Positions 63,070-64,000 of a stretch of 64,000 nucleotides of DNA are shown here, piece by piece. Position 1 is the stretch's first letter. Every line of letters begins with the position of its first letter. The notes below the pieces were generated by a model. That model made no database searches. It saw only the letters and a program-made list of their open reading frames with translations, and was not told the origin of the DNA. The DNA is from Raoultibacter massiliensis (GTDB lineage Bacteria; Actinomycetota; Coriobacteriia; Coriobacteriales; Eggerthellaceae). A program made the position numbers and the translations under genes. Location: NCBI RefSeq assembly GCF_900199545.1, contig NZ_LT962671.1, positions 2,136,235 through 2,200,234 on the forward strand, in the 5' to 3' direction.

Positions 63070-63344
63070 GACTCTTCCCAGGGGTAGACGACGGTGATTT
63101 TCGCCTGTTCGCGTTCACGTCGCACCTTGGCCGCAGCAGCGAGCGCCACGATCTCGTCATGCTCTATCTTCTTCTTGTCCATGTAGGCCCGCTTGGCACG
63201 AGCCCTCATCTCATCGGTGATGGGCTCGCCGCACGACGGGCAGCAGGCATCGAGAAGGTTGATCTCACCCCCGCATGCTGCGCAAGTCGATTTCTTTTCG
63301 TAGCATTTCCCACATCGCGAACAATCCGTACAAGCAAACGTCAT
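63066..63344 (-). CDS. Zinc-ribbon protein in the activase operon
   Basis: A 92-aa protein. Its first ~45 residues contain repeated CxxC knuckles (CTDCSRCGKC, CAACGG, CCPSCGEPI), and the rest is a charged helix (ARAKRAYMDKKKIEHDEIVALAAAAKVRREREQAK) ending ITVVYPWEES. ATG 63344 (GGAGG at 6 nt) is preferred over the adjacent ATG 63347 (3 nt). Its stop overlaps the activase start by 4 bp, so it is translated with it. A role in delivering metal or docking the activase is a guess. Confidence 0.75.
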   Translation of the reverse strand: MTFACTDCSRCGKCYEKKSTCAACGGEINLLDACCPSCGEPITDEMRARAKRAYMDKKKIEHDEIVALAAAAKVRREREQAKITVVYPWEES

Positions 63345-63451
63345 CATGGGCCTCCAACCGTCCCGGACGTTGCACGATGTCTCCGCCCGGCCTTCAAAAC
63401 CGGAGTGCCGCACGCCAGTCGGCATACGGCACCCCGAACGCAAGCTATCGG

Positions 63452-63784
63452 CTAGCTGTACAAAGCCAAGCGGCCTTCCGTCTTGGCGGCGAGCTGCTTC
63501 ATCTCCTCAAGCTCGCCAACGTGCAGCGCACGCGATATGCAAATGGCCGCACACGGCGCGTTGCCCTCCTCCTTCTCCAAGCAGTACGCGCATTTATCGA
63601 GACGATAAGCGTACGGCGACATGAACATCTCGTGGTGCCCATCGACCACGTCGGGCTTGCCGAGAAAGACGCGCATGTAGGTTTCGGTCACGGGCAGATC
63701 GTAGTAGCCTTGGCACGAGAGCTGACAGGCAGAGCAGCCCACGCAATAATCGAGCTCGACGAGCACACCAACTTTTTTAGCCAT
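63452..63784 (-). CDS. Two-cluster ferredoxin subunit of a molybdopterin oxidoreductase
   Basis: A 110-aa protein with two Cys groups: CVGCSACQLSC near residue 14 and CAYCLEKEEGNAPCAAIC near 75, enough for two [4Fe-4S] clusters. It is about half the size of DmsB or NrfC, which carry four. It lies 39 bp downstream of a molybdopterin oxidoreductase gene on the same strand and is presumably its electron-transfer subunit. The ribosome site is GGAGGAAGAATC before ATG 63784. Confidence 0.85.
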   Translation of the reverse strand: MAKKVGVLVELDYCVGCSACQLSCQGYYDLPVTETYMRVFLGKPDVVDGHHEMFMSPYAYRLDKCAYCLEKEEGNAPCAAICISRALHVGELEEMKQLAAKTEGRLALYS

Positions 63785-63823
63785 GATTCTTCCTCCATCA
63801 TCAACGAGAAGCGTATTTTCAAC

Positions 63824-64000
63824 CTATTCGGTGAACTTGCTCACCTTGCACAAGCTGCTTCGCATCGGAGCCGCACCGAAGCCCGGATCGGAACCGTCTG
63901 CGGTCGTCAGCACGTTCGGGTTAGCCTGATCCCAGCTGAAGCCGGGAAGGTTGAGCTCCTCGCACGCATGCTTGTAGTTCGGGCGGCACATGCTCACGGC
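63824..64000 (-). CDS. Molybdopterin oxidoreductase large subunit, C-terminal end (partial)
   Basis: The last 58 codons of a gene running off the right edge: ...MCRPNYKHACEELNLPGFSWDQANPNVLTTADGSDPGFGAAPMRSSLCKVSKFTE. The closing motif with PMRSSLCKVSK is typical of C-termini of DMSO-reductase-superfamily catalytic subunits, and the downstream ferredoxin subunit supports this. The enzyme's substrate cannot be judged from this piece. Confidence 0.65.
   Translation of the reverse strand, partial: AVSMCRPNYKHACEELNLPGFSWDQANPNVLTTADGSDPGFGAAPMRSSLCKVSKFTE

Overview
The window fits an obligately anaerobic, high-GC actinobacterium of the Eggerthellaceae (Coriobacteriia; relatives of Eggerthella, Gordonibacter, Raoultibacter). 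I infer this from three things seen together: repeated Tat-exported flavoprotein reductases of the fumarate-reductase type, several of them beside a LuxR regulator built on a polytopic membrane domain; a six-haem lipoprotein cytochrome; and a molybdopterin/ferredoxin pair next to an ATP-driven acyl-CoA-dehydratase-type activase. No rRNA, convincing tRNA, CRISPR array, insertion sequence or prophage was seen. Most of the window is ordinary chromosome.

Layout. 1-4.2 kb: a 7-bp tandem repeat at the edge, an AGCS alanine/glycine symporter, an HD protein, an ArsP_2-type permease and a TrmH-type RNA methyltransferase. 4.3-6.3 kb: a membrane XRE regulator, a lipoprotein and a MarR regulator. 6.7-8.9 kb: groES-groEL under two overlapping CIRCE operators. 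9-12.8 kb: a two-component system divergent from flavoprotein 1. 12.8-18.5 kb: nadE, hypA-hypB, tatA-tatC and an amidohydrolase coupled to a tiny membrane protein. 18.7-20.8 kb: a radical-SAM HemW-like enzyme and a hicAB toxin-antitoxin pair. 21-24.7 kb: LuxR/flavoprotein pair A. 24.9-28.3 kb: rplM-rpsI, a gene remnant and a ZIP metal transporter. 27.7-32.7 kb: pair B, with flavoprotein, beta-helix lipoprotein and hexahaem cytochrome genes in a row. 32.7-42.1 kb: metY, metA, a proline iminopeptidase gene broken by one in-frame amber codon, a HAD phosphatase and a GT51 glycosyltransferase. 42.1-46.2 kb: pair C, whose flavoprotein carries two covalent-FMN domains. 46.3-49 kb: hom and lysA. 49-53.7 kb: an MMPL exporter with a heptad-repeat partner and a divergent TetR gene. 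53.8-57.5 kb: pair D. 57.5-64 kb: a structured non-coding region, a MoaE-like gene, and an operon of a split giant activase, a zinc ribbon, a ferredoxin subunit and the tail of a molybdopterin oxidoreductase.

How it fits together (inference). The five flavoproteins all have twin-arginine signals ending in a lipobox-like Cys, so they should be Tat-exported and lipid-anchored outside the membrane. The tatA-tatC locus is in the same window. Small membrane or periplasmic electron carriers, such as the hexahaem cytochrome or the FMN domains, would feed them with electrons to reduce external organic acceptors, and each membrane LuxR would sense a substrate for its own divergent gene. Two of the four LuxR/flavoprotein intergenic regions carry CTACCC/GGGTAG inverted repeats; one has the 7-2-7 layout known for NarL-family binding sites.

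The most unusual items are pair B's gene set, the split activase operon, the amber-interrupted peptidase, a pair of short elements sharing the same terminal inverted repeats, the double CIRCE, and interlocked inverted repeats downstream of pair D.
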